Assembly: GCF_014697545.1 (NCBI RefSeq)
Contig: NZ_JACJSA010000007.1
Location: 186,001 to 250,000, forward strand
Direction: 5' to 3'
DNA: 64,000 bases
Source of the DNA: Oscillatoria sp. FACHB-1407
GTDB lineage: Bacteria; Cyanobacteriota; Cyanobacteriia; Elainellales; Elainellaceae
Positions 29,234 through 37,643 of this stretch are shown piece by piece. The translations under genes were made by a program, and so were the position numbers. The notes beneath the pieces are model-generated. The model was not told the origin of the DNA and searched no databases. It saw only the letters and a list, made by a program, of their open reading frames with translations. The stretch's first letter is position 1; every line of letters begins with the position of its first letter.

Positions 29234-30052
29234 TTAAGCGTTGGGTTCAACCAATTTAATCTTTGAGGCTAACCCGATCGCCTGAAGAAACTGAATGGTC
29301 ATCCAGGTCATATCAATCTCCCACCATTGCAATCCATGGCGAGCGGAGTATTGAAAAGCGTGATGGTTATTGTGCCAGCCTTCACCATAGGTCAGCAGAG
29401 CGACCCACCAACAGTTGGTGGAATTGTCACCTGATTCATAGGTGCGATAGCCAAATTTGTGCGTTGCGCTGTTGACAAACCAGGTGCAGTGATAGACCAG
29501 CACCAGACGGAAAAACACCCCCCAAACGACAAACGACCATCCACCCAGCAGATACAGACCAACCGCCAGGACAACTTGCAGGAGTAAAAAGTTTTTATCT
29601 AAAAACCTGTAAAACGGGTCGTTGGCGATATCTTTTGTGTAACGATCCCTGAATTGTTTAGCCGGAACATCGCGTAACATCCATTCCATATGGCTCCACC
29701 AAAACCCTTTGCTTGAATCATGATGATCCAGGTCCTGATCGGAATGGATATGATGGTGGCGATGCAACCCAACCCATTCGATCACGCTCCCCTGCATTGA
29801 TAAGCTGCCACAGAATACCAGCAGATATTCCAGCCATTTAGGGGTTTGAAAACTACGATGGGTGACTAAGCGATGCCAACCGAGTGTGATACCCAAACCG
29901 CCAGTCACCCAATGGAGCAACAAACATAAGCCAACTGCTGACCAACTGAAATTACTGGGTAAGAAAACAAATAGTGCGCCAATGTGCAGTGCCACCATAA
30001 AAAAGATGGTGTGCCAGGTCCAAGGGAGTTTAGTTGAGGTTGCGATAGTCAT
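29234..30052 (-). CDS. desC: acyl-lipid Delta-9 fatty acid desaturase
   Basis: 272 residues with four membrane segments and three His boxes: HRLVTHRSF, HRHHHIHSD and EGWHNNHHAF, which coordinate the di-iron site. Puts a double bond at Delta-9 of C16/C18 acyl chains in membrane lipids, needed for cold fluidity. Ferredoxin-dependent in cyanobacteria. The length and the WVTGGLGITLGWHRL start block fit DesC. No fatty-acid neighbours; the spacer beyond the start has no readable operator. Confidence 0.92.
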   Translation of the reverse strand: MTIATSTKLPWTWHTIFFMVALHIGALFVFLPSNFSWSAVGLCLLLHWVTGGLGITLGWHRLVTHRSFQTPKWLEYLLVFCGSLSMQGSVIEWVGLHRHHHIHSDQDLDHHDSSKGFWWSHMEWMLRDVPAKQFRDRYTKDIANDPFYRFLDKNFLLLQVVLAVGLYLLGGWSFVVWGVFFRLVLVYHCTWFVNSATHKFGYRTYESGDNSTNCWWVALLTYGEGWHNNHHAFQYSARHGLQWWEIDMTWMTIQFLQAIGLASKIKLVEPNA

Positions 30053-30273
30053 TCATTAATCTCAATGTGAACAGTGCAGCCCGATCTGCGCGAAAATAAG
30101 ACTCTGCCAATTCAACACATGCAAAGCGACCTAGACGACATTTGTTGTCCAGTGCTGCATCGAGAGAACCACGAGAGTTCGGGAACAGATGAACAAGGGT
30201 ATTCAAGCCCGACAATTGTTGGTGTTGAACTTCGATTGGCTCGTAATTTCAACTAAATTGCAGAGATTGAGTG

Positions 30274-31509
30274 ATGACCCCTGATCAATACCTTCAGCAA
30301 GCAGAAAAAGCACTATTTCAGATTTTTTCTGGAATTGATGCTCAGGTCAAGGAAAATTTGAGACGAGTGCTCATAGCCATGCGTCGTCATCAAGTTGGGG
30401 TGCACCATTTTTCCAGTGTATCCGGGTATGGCCACGGCGATTTAGGACGACAAACCCTCGACCGAGTGTTTGCTGAGGTTATGGGGGCGGAGGCAGCGGC
30501 AGTGCGAGTGCAGTTTGTGTCCGGTACTCACGCGATCGCCTGTGCCCTGTTTGGTGTCCTGCGTCCGGGTGACGAGCTTCTAGCGGTGGCAGGAGCACCC
30601 TACGACACATTAGAAGAAGTCATTGGCTTACGGGGACAAAACCAGGGTTCCCTACGGGAGTTTGGAATTCACTACCGCCAGCTAAATTTAACCGCAGCCG
30701 GTGAAATCAATTGGGAGGCACTTGCAAATGCCATACTCCCCCACACTCGAATGGTACTAATCCAGCGGTCGTGTGGGTATACCTGGCGACAGAGTTTGGC
30801 GATCGCCGATATTGAAAAGATTATTAAGCTTGTCAAACAGCAGAATCCAGAAACCGTTTGTTTTGTGGATAACTGTTATGGCGAATTTGTAGAAGACCGG
30901 GAACCCCCTGCGGTTGGAGCCGATTTAATGGCGGGATCATTGATTAAGAACCCCGGAGGAACGATCGTGATAGCAGGGGGCTATGTCGCGGGTCGGGCTG
31001 ATCTGGTGGAGCAGGCGTGCTGTCGTCTCACGGCTCCGGGTGTGGGCAGTGAAGGGGGAGCGACCTTTGACCAAAATCGGTTATTGTTTCAGGGCTTATT
31101 TCTTGCTCCCCAGATGGTGGGCGAAGCGATCAAAGGCAATCATTTAACGGCGATGGTGTTTCAGGAACTGGGATATCCGGTGAATCCGCTGCCGGGTGCG
31201 CCTCGCCGGGATGTGATTCAGGCGATTAAGCTGGGTTCCCCGGAAAAAATCATTGCCTTCTGCAAAGCGATTCAACAGTATTCCCCGATCGGTTCCTATC
31301 TCAATCCTGTCCCCGCTCAGATGCCGGGATACGAAAGTGAGTTAGTGATGGCAGGTGGCACCTTCATTGATGGCAGTACCTCGGAGTTTTCAGCCGATGG
31401 CCCTTTGAGGGAGCCGTATGTGGTGTTTTGTCAGGGTGGGACTCACTGGACTCATGTGGCGATCGCACTGGAAGCGGCGATCGAAGCAGTAGGGAAGAAT
31501 GAAGGATGA
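30274..31509 (+). CDS. PLP enzyme, aluminium-resistance/methionine gamma-lyase-like
   Basis: About 411 residues, homologous to the Alr/YnbB-type aluminium-resistance family in the Cys/Met-metabolism PLP fold. Signs: HHFSSVSGYGHGDLGRQTLDRVFAEVMGAEAA, FVSGTHAIACALFGVLRPGD, CFVDNCYGEFVEDREP and the PLP lysine in GSLIKNPGGT. It likely eliminates a thiol or carries out beta/gamma elimination. ATG at 30274 is used; a GTG three bases earlier is possible. The last codons (GGG AAG AAT GAA GGA TGA) are repeat sequence. Confidence 0.85.
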   Translation: MTPDQYLQQAEKALFQIFSGIDAQVKENLRRVLIAMRRHQVGVHHFSSVSGYGHGDLGRQTLDRVFAEVMGAEAAAVRVQFVSGTHAIACALFGVLRPGDELLAVAGAPYDTLEEVIGLRGQNQGSLREFGIHYRQLNLTAAGEINWEALANAILPHTRMVLIQRSCGYTWRQSLAIADIEKIIKLVKQQNPETVCFVDNCYGEFVEDREPPAVGADLMAGSLIKNPGGTIVIAGGYVAGRADLVEQACCRLTAPGVGSEGGATFDQNRLLFQGLFLAPQMVGEAIKGNHLTAMVFQELGYPVNPLPGAPRRDVIQAIKLGSPEKIIAFCKAIQQYSPIGSYLNPVPAQMPGYESELVMAGGTFIDGSTSEFSADGPLREPYVVFCQGGTHWTHVAIALEAAIEAVGKNEG

Positions 31510-31642
31510 AGGATGAAGGATAAAGGATAAAAGATGGGGGATGAAGGATAAAGGATGAGGGATAAAGGATGAAGGATAAAGGATGAGAGATGAAGGATAA
31601 AGGATAAAGGATGAAGGATAAAAGATGGGGGATGAAGGATAA
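31499..31642 (+). repeat. AAGGATR heptad array
   Basis: Around 20 imperfect copies of AAGGATA/AAGGATG, with a few GGGGATG units. The array begins inside the 3' end of the PLP-enzyme gene and supplies its stop codon. Confidence 0.9.
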
Positions 31643-31705
31643 GAGTGTAAACTGCCCTTCATTACTCCTTCTCTTGACGTTTCATCTTCCAATTATGAAT
31701 TTCGT

Positions 31706-31727
31706 AGGGTCGTTTCGCAAAACGCCC
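31706..31727. repeat. GGG(C/T)CGTTTCGC palindrome copy
   Basis: GGGTCGTTTCGCAAAACGCCC is an imperfect palindrome; a perfect version is at 33556-33575. It is a REP-like dispersed element seen in intergenic DNA only within this window. Confidence 0.55.
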
Positions 31728-31850
31728 TTACGGCGGGAGTCAATTTTTGAGAATCACATCCGAATTCAGCAACGTCTCGGTTTTCATCCTTTGTTTTTCA
31801 AATTAATTTTTTCCATTGCCAATCCGGCAGGGGGGTATCTCCGTAGATTC

Positions 31851-31901
31851 CAACAAATGAGGTCTTCACCGCCTCGTGAAGATATCAAGCTCAATTTGTT
31901 G
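31851..31901 (+). promoter_or_regulatory. nested hairpin in the leader of the DUF4331 gene
   Basis: CAACAAAT (31851-31858) pairs with ATTTGTTG (31894-31901), enclosing a second perfect stem TCTTCAC (31863-31869) / GTGAAGA (31876-31882). The structure ends before the AAGGAG ribosome site (31906-31911) at the ATG 31919. It is not a known riboswitch class that I recognise; it could be a metal-responsive or RNA-stability leader. Confidence 0.5.
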
Positions 31902-31918
31902 CCTCAAGGAGATAAAGA

Positions 31919-33226
31919 ATGGCATCTCAGCCGCAAAATCAGCCAAAGGGCTTACTCAGGCGTTTGGCTGCAACTCTACCCTCATCGATTAAAACGCCCC
32001 GTTTCGGTAAAACGCTCAAGGTAGGTGCTGTTGCACTTAGTTTAGCAATAACCGCGATGGGGGTTTCGATCGCCCTCAATCCGCCAACGATTCAAGCCTC
32101 TGACCATGATGACGGGGATATTGACACCCGCAGTCGTGCCCTCAGCCTGACAGATCTCTATGTGTTTCGGGAGCGGGATCAAAACCCCTCCGTAGCAACA
32201 GATGATCTGATTTTGATCATGAACACCAACCCGCGATCGCTGGCACGAGTGCAGTATTACTTCAGCAGCAATGCTCAGTATGAGTTTCGTGTTTCACGGG
32301 TTGGCAACAATAACGCCGTTCCAACTGGGGTGCCCGATGTCCGACTGCGGGTAACGTTTAGCGGACCCGATCGCGCCAATCGTCAGCGCATGACGCTCAC
32401 ACTAGTCGATCGCAACGGTCGTGAAACGGTGATTAACCGGGGCAACAACGGCAGACCTCTATTTACCACGGCACTGAATGAAGCCAGCACCCCAATCATT
32501 AACCAAACTCGTATTGCCGGATTGCCTGTGACCGTATTTGCGGGACTACGGGAAGATCCCTTCTTCTTTGATGTGGAGCAGTATTTCCGAGTGCGGGCTG
32601 GACTGCTGGGAACAGGGCCCTCCGTTGGCTTTCGACCACCCAGCACAGCGCGTGACTTTGCCGCAGGATACAACGTCAACACGATCGCTCTCCGCGTGCC
32701 CCGTCGTTTGTTGCAGGGCGGAACCCGCAACACCACCTTTGATGTGTGGCTCTCTCTGTTAACGCCTGACCCCCGCAACGGGCGGTTTGTGCAAACGGAG
32801 CAACTGGCACGCCCGGCGGTGAATGAGGTGTTGGTGATCAACCAGAGCACCTATGCCCAATACAACCGGGTGATGCCAACTCGCAACGCCCGTGAACTTG
32901 CCCCGATCGCCCGTGAGGCAAAGCGCACCCTGCTGGCGTTAGGCAACAGCGATGCTCGTGCTAATGCGCTGCTTGGAGCCTTCGTGCCCGATGTCATGCG
33001 GATTGATACGACGGGTCCCAGTGGTTTTGCCAATGCGCTCAACAATGCAGGTTCCCCAATTCGCGGGCGGATGCTGTTGGATGACGTGGTGGACATTGCC
33101 TTTACCGTGTTAACGAATGGAGCCGTCACCACGGACAACGTTTCCTATGCTGGGGAGGCAAATAATCCAGCCCAGGGACACAAGCAACTCGAAGCGTCGT
33201 TCCCGTATCTGGCGTTACCTAACTAG
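31919..33226 (+). CDS. exported DUF4331 domain protein
   Basis: 435 residues. Two-step N-terminus: a basic head, then the hydrophobic stretch VGAVALSLAITAMGVSIAL and a likely cleavage near IQASDHDDGD. The mature part has DUF4331 blocks (RALSLTDLYVFRER, AGLREDPFFFD, NVNTIALRVPRRLL). It is an exported beta-rich protein of unknown activity. It stands upstream of a TPR gene and a NicO-type metal transporter gene in the same direction. AAGGAG at 31906-31911 lies seven bases before the ATG. Confidence 0.85.
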   Translation: MASQPQNQPKGLLRRLAATLPSSIKTPRFGKTLKVGAVALSLAITAMGVSIALNPPTIQASDHDDGDIDTRSRALSLTDLYVFRERDQNPSVATDDLILIMNTNPRSLARVQYYFSSNAQYEFRVSRVGNNNAVPTGVPDVRLRVTFSGPDRANRQRMTLTLVDRNGRETVINRGNNGRPLFTTALNEASTPIINQTRIAGLPVTVFAGLREDPFFFDVEQYFRVRAGLLGTGPSVGFRPPSTARDFAAGYNVNTIALRVPRRLLQGGTRNTTFDVWLSLLTPDPRNGRFVQTEQLARPAVNEVLVINQSTYAQYNRVMPTRNARELAPIAREAKRTLLALGNSDARANALLGAFVPDVMRIDTTGPSGFANALNNAGSPIRGRMLLDDVVDIAFTVLTNGAVTTDNVSYAGEANNPAQGHKQLEASFPYLALPN

Positions 33227-33256
33227 TACAGCAAAAAATAAGTTTTGAAAGGGGTG

Positions 33257-33293
33257 AAGGGGTGGAACCCCTTCTTGGGGGCGAAGCCCCCAA
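33257..33293 (+). repeat. double hairpin element
   Basis: AAGGGGT/ACCCCTT (33257-33273, loop GGA) is followed directly by TTGGGGGC/GCCCCCAA (33275-33293, loop GAA). It is a common cyanobacterial intergenic element. Related but weaker copies are at 19683 and 62180. Confidence 0.7.
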
Positions 33294-33555
33294 ACCCCCT
33301 ACATTGCAGAACTTTGTGTTCGCAACACTAGTACTCCAGGGAGCGGGGAGTGGGGAATAGGTTGGCTAGGTTCCATGTAATACCATTTTGGATTTGCATT
33401 TTGGATTGTGAAATGTCCACAAGAAGGTGCTTCTAGTCTTCGATCTGCCCAATCTTCAATTTCAGTCGGTATAACTCTCCTTCATCTCTCTCCCCTCTCT
33501 GCCCCCTCTTTATACCCTTTCTACCAATTTGGGTTACACACGAATGCTCCTGTAA

Positions 33556-33575
33556 GGGCGTTTCGCGAAACGCCC
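33556..33575. repeat. GGGCGTTTCGCGAAACGCCC palindrome
   Basis: A perfect 20-base palindrome, self-complementary and with no loop. A near copy lies at 31706. The function is not evident. Confidence 0.7.
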
Positions 33576-33649
33576 CTCCGTTCATCTCTAACTACTGTTT
33601 CTTGAATTGGTAGTACTTCTGCGTTTTTCCTTTTTCTATCTTCGTTCTT

Positions 33650-35062
33650 ATGAAGTACATTAGTTTCCCTCAGCCCGGAGACAAACGCCGATCGCCCCTT
33701 TTATGGCTGGTTCTTGTTGGATTGCCGTTAACGACAGCCGCGTTGTTAGTCACGCAATCGGACTGGCGCGATCGCACGGAGCAGTGGCTTGGTCAGGTCT
33801 TCAGTCCATTAGATGCCCCTTACCAGTATCCGTTTCAGAATGGGGTGGCTCGTGTGAACCCGACAGGGCGCATTACTGAGGAGATTGGCTTCTATCAGGA
33901 GCAACTGCGGCAAGACCCTCAAAATGCTCTGGATCGGGCTGCGCTGGCTCTGGCATATCTGCGAATGGCACGGGCAACCGGGCAAAACAACTGGTATGTT
34001 TTGGCGGAGGAGTCGGCGCGTCAGTCCCTGGTGCAGTTGCCCCACGGTAATGTAGAGGCGATCGCTGTTTTGGCACGCATCGCTGAGGCGCGTCACGACT
34101 TTGCAGGGGCATTGCAGTTAACGGAGCAAATGCCCAGACGAGAGGCGATCGCTCTGCAAGTGACGGCTAATCTGGCATTGGGCAACCTGGAGGAAGCCAG
34201 TCAGGCAGCGGAAGAACTGGTGGATCTGACGTTGAGCACCCATGCCTTTACGCTGCAAGCCATGGTCAAAACCGCTCAGGGCAAGGATGAGGCAGCCCTC
34301 CAGAGTTTTCAATATGCTCTGGAGGTAGAAGAACAGGGGGAACTCACCCTCTCGGCACGAGTTCGCACCCTGTTGGGACGCTATTACTACGAACGGGGAC
34401 AATTGGGTCTGGCGGAGGACTTGTACGAAGAGGCACTCCGCATCGTGCCGCAGTACCCCCCGGCACTGCTGAATCTGGCGCAACTGGATATCCGGCAGGG
34501 ACGCTATGGTGCGGCAAAACGGCGATATGACCAGCTTGTTGCTGGGGCAAATGGTGCGCCGACCGTGTATGACTCAGTGATATGGCGGGGGCAAGCCAGA
34601 ATCAACCTGTTACAGGGCGATCGCGCTGGCGCAGAAGCTCTCTGGAGTCAGGCTGAAGTCCAACTGCGCCAAAGCCTGGTTGGGGTTGATGCGGGTTCCT
34701 TTGGACATCGCCGCGACTTAGCCCGACTGTTGTTGGAACGGGGGCGATCGCAGGACATTGCCGAAGCAGTCACCCTGATGGAGGCTGAAGTGCAACTGCG
34801 ACGGGACACCGACACGCTGAGCCTCTACGCCTGGGCATTGTCAGAGGCAGGGCAACGGCAACAGGCAAACGCCGTGATTGAGGAGGCGATCGCTCAGGGA
34901 ACCCGCGACCCCGATCTGTTTTATCGAGCCAGTGCGATCGCTCAAGCATTGGGTGATGCAACTCAGGCGCAGGCTTATGGGCAGGAGGCAAAGGCGATCG
35001 ACCCGCTGTTTGATGACGGTGCTCAACGGGCAGCAGGACTGGGAACAGGATTAGGCAGCTAG
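33650..35062 (+). CDS. TPR protein with N-terminal membrane anchor
   Basis: 470 residues: one hydrophobic helix (LLWLVLVGLPLTTAALLV), then tetratricopeptide-like repeats through to the end, e.g. LLGRYYYERGQLGLAEDLYEEALRI followed by PPALLNLAQLDIRQGRYGAAK, spaced about 34-36 residues. Repeats give a protein-binding scaffold facing the periplasm. It lies 10 bases before the NicO gene, so the two are co-transcribed, which suggests it serves the transporter. Start ATG has weak Shine-Dalgarno (TTCTTATG). Confidence 0.85.
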   Translation: MKYISFPQPGDKRRSPLLWLVLVGLPLTTAALLVTQSDWRDRTEQWLGQVFSPLDAPYQYPFQNGVARVNPTGRITEEIGFYQEQLRQDPQNALDRAALALAYLRMARATGQNNWYVLAEESARQSLVQLPHGNVEAIAVLARIAEARHDFAGALQLTEQMPRREAIALQVTANLALGNLEEASQAAEELVDLTLSTHAFTLQAMVKTAQGKDEAALQSFQYALEVEEQGELTLSARVRTLLGRYYYERGQLGLAEDLYEEALRIVPQYPPALLNLAQLDIRQGRYGAAKRRYDQLVAGANGAPTVYDSVIWRGQARINLLQGDRAGAEALWSQAEVQLRQSLVGVDAGSFGHRRDLARLLLERGRSQDIAEAVTLMEAEVQLRRDTDTLSLYAWALSEAGQRQQANAVIEEAIAQGTRDPDLFYRASAIAQALGDATQAQAYGQEAKAIDPLFDDGAQRAAGLGTGLGS

Positions 35063-35072
35063 AAGGAGATAA

Positions 35073-36737
35073 ATGATGAAATCTAAAGTGGGTCGATATG
35101 GAATTTTGAGTGTGCTTGCTGGGTTGGTGGCGATCGCATTGTGTCTGCTAACCGCTACACCCAGTCAGGCGCATTGGGCAGATCTGGCAGCAGCAGAAGT
35201 GGTGGTGCAGGAGGCTCAGGTGCAGATGACACTGACGTTTCCTACAGGGTTACTGGCGTTTGCCGACGATAACCAGGATGGACAGTTGTCTGCTACAGAG
35301 GTGACAACGCATCGACAACAGTTACAAACCACGCTGGCGAAACAGATCCGCCTGACTGACAGTAACAACCGTTCTGCCACACTCAGCGTTGAACCTTCTG
35401 AAGGAGCAACACTGTCTCCCAGTGCGTTGGTTGCGCCCAATACCCACAGCACGTTGCAACTCACGTATGCGTGGGACAGTCCAGTGCAGGGATTGCGAAT
35501 TCAGTATGGATTGTTTTTGCCGGGAGTCCCGACTGCCAGTTGCGTCACCACCATTTTGCAAGACGGACACCTTAAAACCCATGTGTTTACCCCAACCCGA
35601 ACCGAACTGGCTCTGACTCCTGGTTTACCCTGGGTTGCAACTGGAGAAATGATGTTGGCGATCGCTGGAGCCTTTGTTTGGGGGGCAGTTCATTCCATGT
35701 CACCGGGGCATGGCAAGACGGTTGTAGGAGCTTATCTGGTGGGAGAAAGAGCAACCCCACGACATGCTATTTTTCTGGCGATGACAACGACGATTACTCA
35801 CACAATTGGGGTATTTGCGTTGGGCTTGGTGACTCTATTTGCAGCACGTTATATTTTGCCAGAGCAGTTGTATCCCTGGCTGAGTCTGGCATCTGGGCTA
35901 ATGGTGGTCACCATTGGAGTGAATTTGTTGCGCGATCGCTTCAACCGTCATAGTCACCACAGCCATTCTCACGAACATCATTCCCACGAACATTATTCCC
36001 ACGAACATCATTCTCACAAACCACACACTCACTCTCACAGGTTGCACACTCACGAACCGCATTCTCACGAGTTACATACTCACGAACAGCTATCTCACGA
36101 AGATCACGCTCGCAAATCACAAAATCAGAACTATCATTCTGACAAGACGCACACACACTCACATCATGCTCATGAACAATATCTCCACGAGCCGCACTCC
36201 CAAAAACCACACGCTCACGGACACGCTCACGAGCATTCCCACGAGTCACATTCCCATCAGACGCACCCTCAACAGCAGACTGGCGATCGCCACTCCAATC
36301 ATCCTCGTAACCACCGTCATAACCACACTCATCATCACGACCACATTTACCGTCATGACCCTATTCAAGGTCACACGCACGGGCACGCTCACTCCCACTT
36401 GCCCCCTGGAACCGATAGTCCAATTACGTGGAAGAGCCTACTAGCACTGGGTATTTCAGGCGGATTGGTTCCCTGCCCTGCGGCCCTGGTGTTGCTGCTG
36501 AGTGCGATCGCCCTGGGCAATGTGAGCATCGGATTGATTCTGGTGCTGTCTTTTAGCTTGGGTTTGGCGTGTGTGTTGACTAGTTTGGGCTTGTTGTTGG
36601 TCTATGCCAAACACCTGTTTAAGCGAGTGCCTGCCCACCTGCGATTTGTGCGGCTTCTTCCTGCCTTTAGTGCGATGTGCATTACGTTAATTGGTTTGGG
36701 CATTTCAGCAAAAGCAATCTTGCAGATGCAGGTTTAG
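35073..36737 (+). CDS. NicO/RcnA-type nickel-cobalt transporter with huge His-rich loop
   Basis: 554 residues. After a signal/anchor (ILSVLAGLVAIALCLL) comes a periplasmic domain with an EF-hand-like loop DDNQDGQLSATE (residues 65-76). The transporter core begins with FVWGAVHSMSPGHGKTVVGAYL (H-rich metal site, HGK motif) and continues through TTTITHTIGVFALG. Between helices there is a loop of about 150 residues (292-442) with 56 histidines, mostly HSH, HTH and HEH units. The second half starts ALGISGGLVPCPAALVLLL, a typical NicO motif. It likely moves Ni2+, Co2+ or Zn2+ and binds it in the loop. AGAAGGAGAT precedes the ATG. Confidence 0.88.
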   Translation: MMKSKVGRYGILSVLAGLVAIALCLLTATPSQAHWADLAAAEVVVQEAQVQMTLTFPTGLLAFADDNQDGQLSATEVTTHRQQLQTTLAKQIRLTDSNNRSATLSVEPSEGATLSPSALVAPNTHSTLQLTYAWDSPVQGLRIQYGLFLPGVPTASCVTTILQDGHLKTHVFTPTRTELALTPGLPWVATGEMMLAIAGAFVWGAVHSMSPGHGKTVVGAYLVGERATPRHAIFLAMTTTITHTIGVFALGLVTLFAARYILPEQLYPWLSLASGLMVVTIGVNLLRDRFNRHSHHSHSHEHHSHEHYSHEHHSHKPHTHSHRLHTHEPHSHELHTHEQLSHEDHARKSQNQNYHSDKTHTHSHHAHEQYLHEPHSQKPHAHGHAHEHSHESHSHQTHPQQQTGDRHSNHPRNHRHNHTHHHDHIYRHDPIQGHTHGHAHSHLPPGTDSPITWKSLLALGISGGLVPCPAALVLLLSAIALGNVSIGLILVLSFSLGLACVLTSLGLLLVYAKHLFKRVPAHLRFVRLLPAFSAMCITLIGLGISAKAILQMQV

Positions 36738-37028
36738 GGTAGTGGTCAATGGTTGATGGTTAGTGGTCAATGGTTGGTGGTTAATGGTCAATGGTCAATG
36801 GTTAGTGGTCAATGGTCAATAGTTAGTGGTTAGTGGTCAATGGTTAGTGGTCAATGGTCAATGGTTAGTGGTCAATGGTCAATGGTTAGTGGTCAATGGT
36901 CAATAGTTAGTGGTTAGTGGTCAATGGTTAGTGGTCAATGGTCAATGGTTAGTGGTCAATGGTTAGTGGTCAATGGTCAATGGTCAATAGTTAGTGGTCA
37001 ATAGTCAATGGTCAATAGTTAATGGTTA
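36738..37028 (+). repeat. long TGGTCAA/TGGTTAG heptad array
   Basis: About 40 copies of the units TGGTCAA, TGGTTAG, TAGTCAA, TAGTTAG, starting just after the NicO stop codon. The repeat pairs form longer 21- and 28-base blocks that recur, as expected from unequal exchange. It is the largest array in the window. Confidence 0.9.
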
Positions 37029-37077
37029 TCTGTTAATTGTCGATTGCTAACTTTCAAGTTTCGTTCTTGTTTGACTT

Positions 37078-37205
37078 ACCTCTTCTTTTATCCTTCAGCT
37101 TTTATCGTTTATCCTTCTTCTCTTTTCTCCACGCAGAAACGATAAATCGTGTTTTTTTCCTCGTCATCCTTTACCCTTCATCGTTTATCCTTCTTTCTCC
37201 CTTCT
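37078..37205 (-). repeat. AAGGATR heptads (complementary orientation)
   Basis: Copies of TTATCCTT and TCATCCTT such as CTTTTATCCTTCAGC and GTTTATCCTTC. They lie just before the secreted-protein gene and would be the transcribed pyrimidine-rich leader of it. Confidence 0.75.
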
Positions 37206-37215
37206 CTCTTTTCTT

Positions 37216-37614
37216 ATGCTGAAAATACTTGGTCTAACAACGGTTTCTTTTGTTTTAATTGGTTCGATTTCAACTGTTAGTGTTGCCGATCCGGTGCCGA
37301 CATTTGCGTATCCCAACACAACATTGGATGACAGTAGGCTGTTTTGCTATATGCAAACGGCTGATGGGCGAACGCTTGATTTGGGGCGCATTTGTGGCAG
37401 ATCAACTCCCACTGTTCCCACGACTCCACAGGCGAGTCGGTTAATTTCCGCTCCGATTCCGGCAATCCCTGTACCGGGTAGCTCTACAGATTTAAATCTA
37501 AACGCACCTAACGCCAGTCCGATTCCTAACACCGCAGACGCAGGAACCGGAAACGATTTAGCCTGCTTCATTTTTGATTCTCAAGGTCGCCCCTGTGCCA
37601 GTACAGCGCAGTAA
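37216..37614 (+). CDS. secreted Cys-pair repeat protein, function unknown
   Basis: 132 residues. Signal peptide MLKILGLTTVSFVLIGSISTVSVA, then two short cysteine motifs: LFCYMQTADGRTLDLGRICG and DLACFIFDSQGRPCAS, separated by a Pro/Ala/Ser-rich linker. The C-x(n)-G-R-x-L/P-C pattern appears in other cyanobacterial exported proteins from memory. There may be one disulfide per motif. It stands alone upstream of the PilB-like gene; 29 bases separate them. Confidence 0.65.
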   Translation: MLKILGLTTVSFVLIGSISTVSVADPVPTFAYPNTTLDDSRLFCYMQTADGRTLDLGRICGRSTPTVPTTPQASRLISAPIPAIPVPGSSTDLNLNAPNASPIPNTADAGTGNDLACFIFDSQGRPCASTAQ

Positions 37615-37643
37615 GCCACGAAGTTACGTTATTCATTTTATAG

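Larger units (their letters stand above)
33227..33649. other. spacer with dispersed repeats
   Basis: 423 bases before the TPR gene without a supported gene. It holds the double hairpin at 33257-33293, a GGGGAGT heptad remnant at 33340-33362 and the palindrome at 33556-33575. Any promoter for the TPR-NicO pair should lie here, but none is clear. Confidence 0.5.

Noticed and set aside
30074-30256. 60-residue frame between desC and the PLP enzyme
   Set aside because: No Shine-Dalgarno, no family match, and another frame on the other strand is of similar quality.
31700-31918. Cobalamin or NiCo riboswitch upstream of the DUF4331 gene
   Set aside because: The B12-box and the NiCo core motifs were not found; only the nested stems are supported.
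31611-32024. Plus-strand frame of 137 residues
   Set aside because: Begins in AAGGATA repeats and overlaps the DUF4331 start in another frame, without any family pattern.
33408-33605. 65-residue frame upstream of the TPR gene
   Set aside because: Contains the palindrome at 33556 and low-complexity CTCTCTCCCCTC sequence; not a gene.
35941-36249. Minus-strand frame of 102 residues, Arg/Glu/Val-rich
   Set aside because: It is a mirror of the His-codon repeat (CAC/CAT gives GTG/ATG) within the NicO gene; composition is repetitive and no motif is present.
36738-37028. Possible CRISPR array
   Set aside because: Units are 7 bases with no separate spacers and no cas genes nearby; it is a short tandem repeat.
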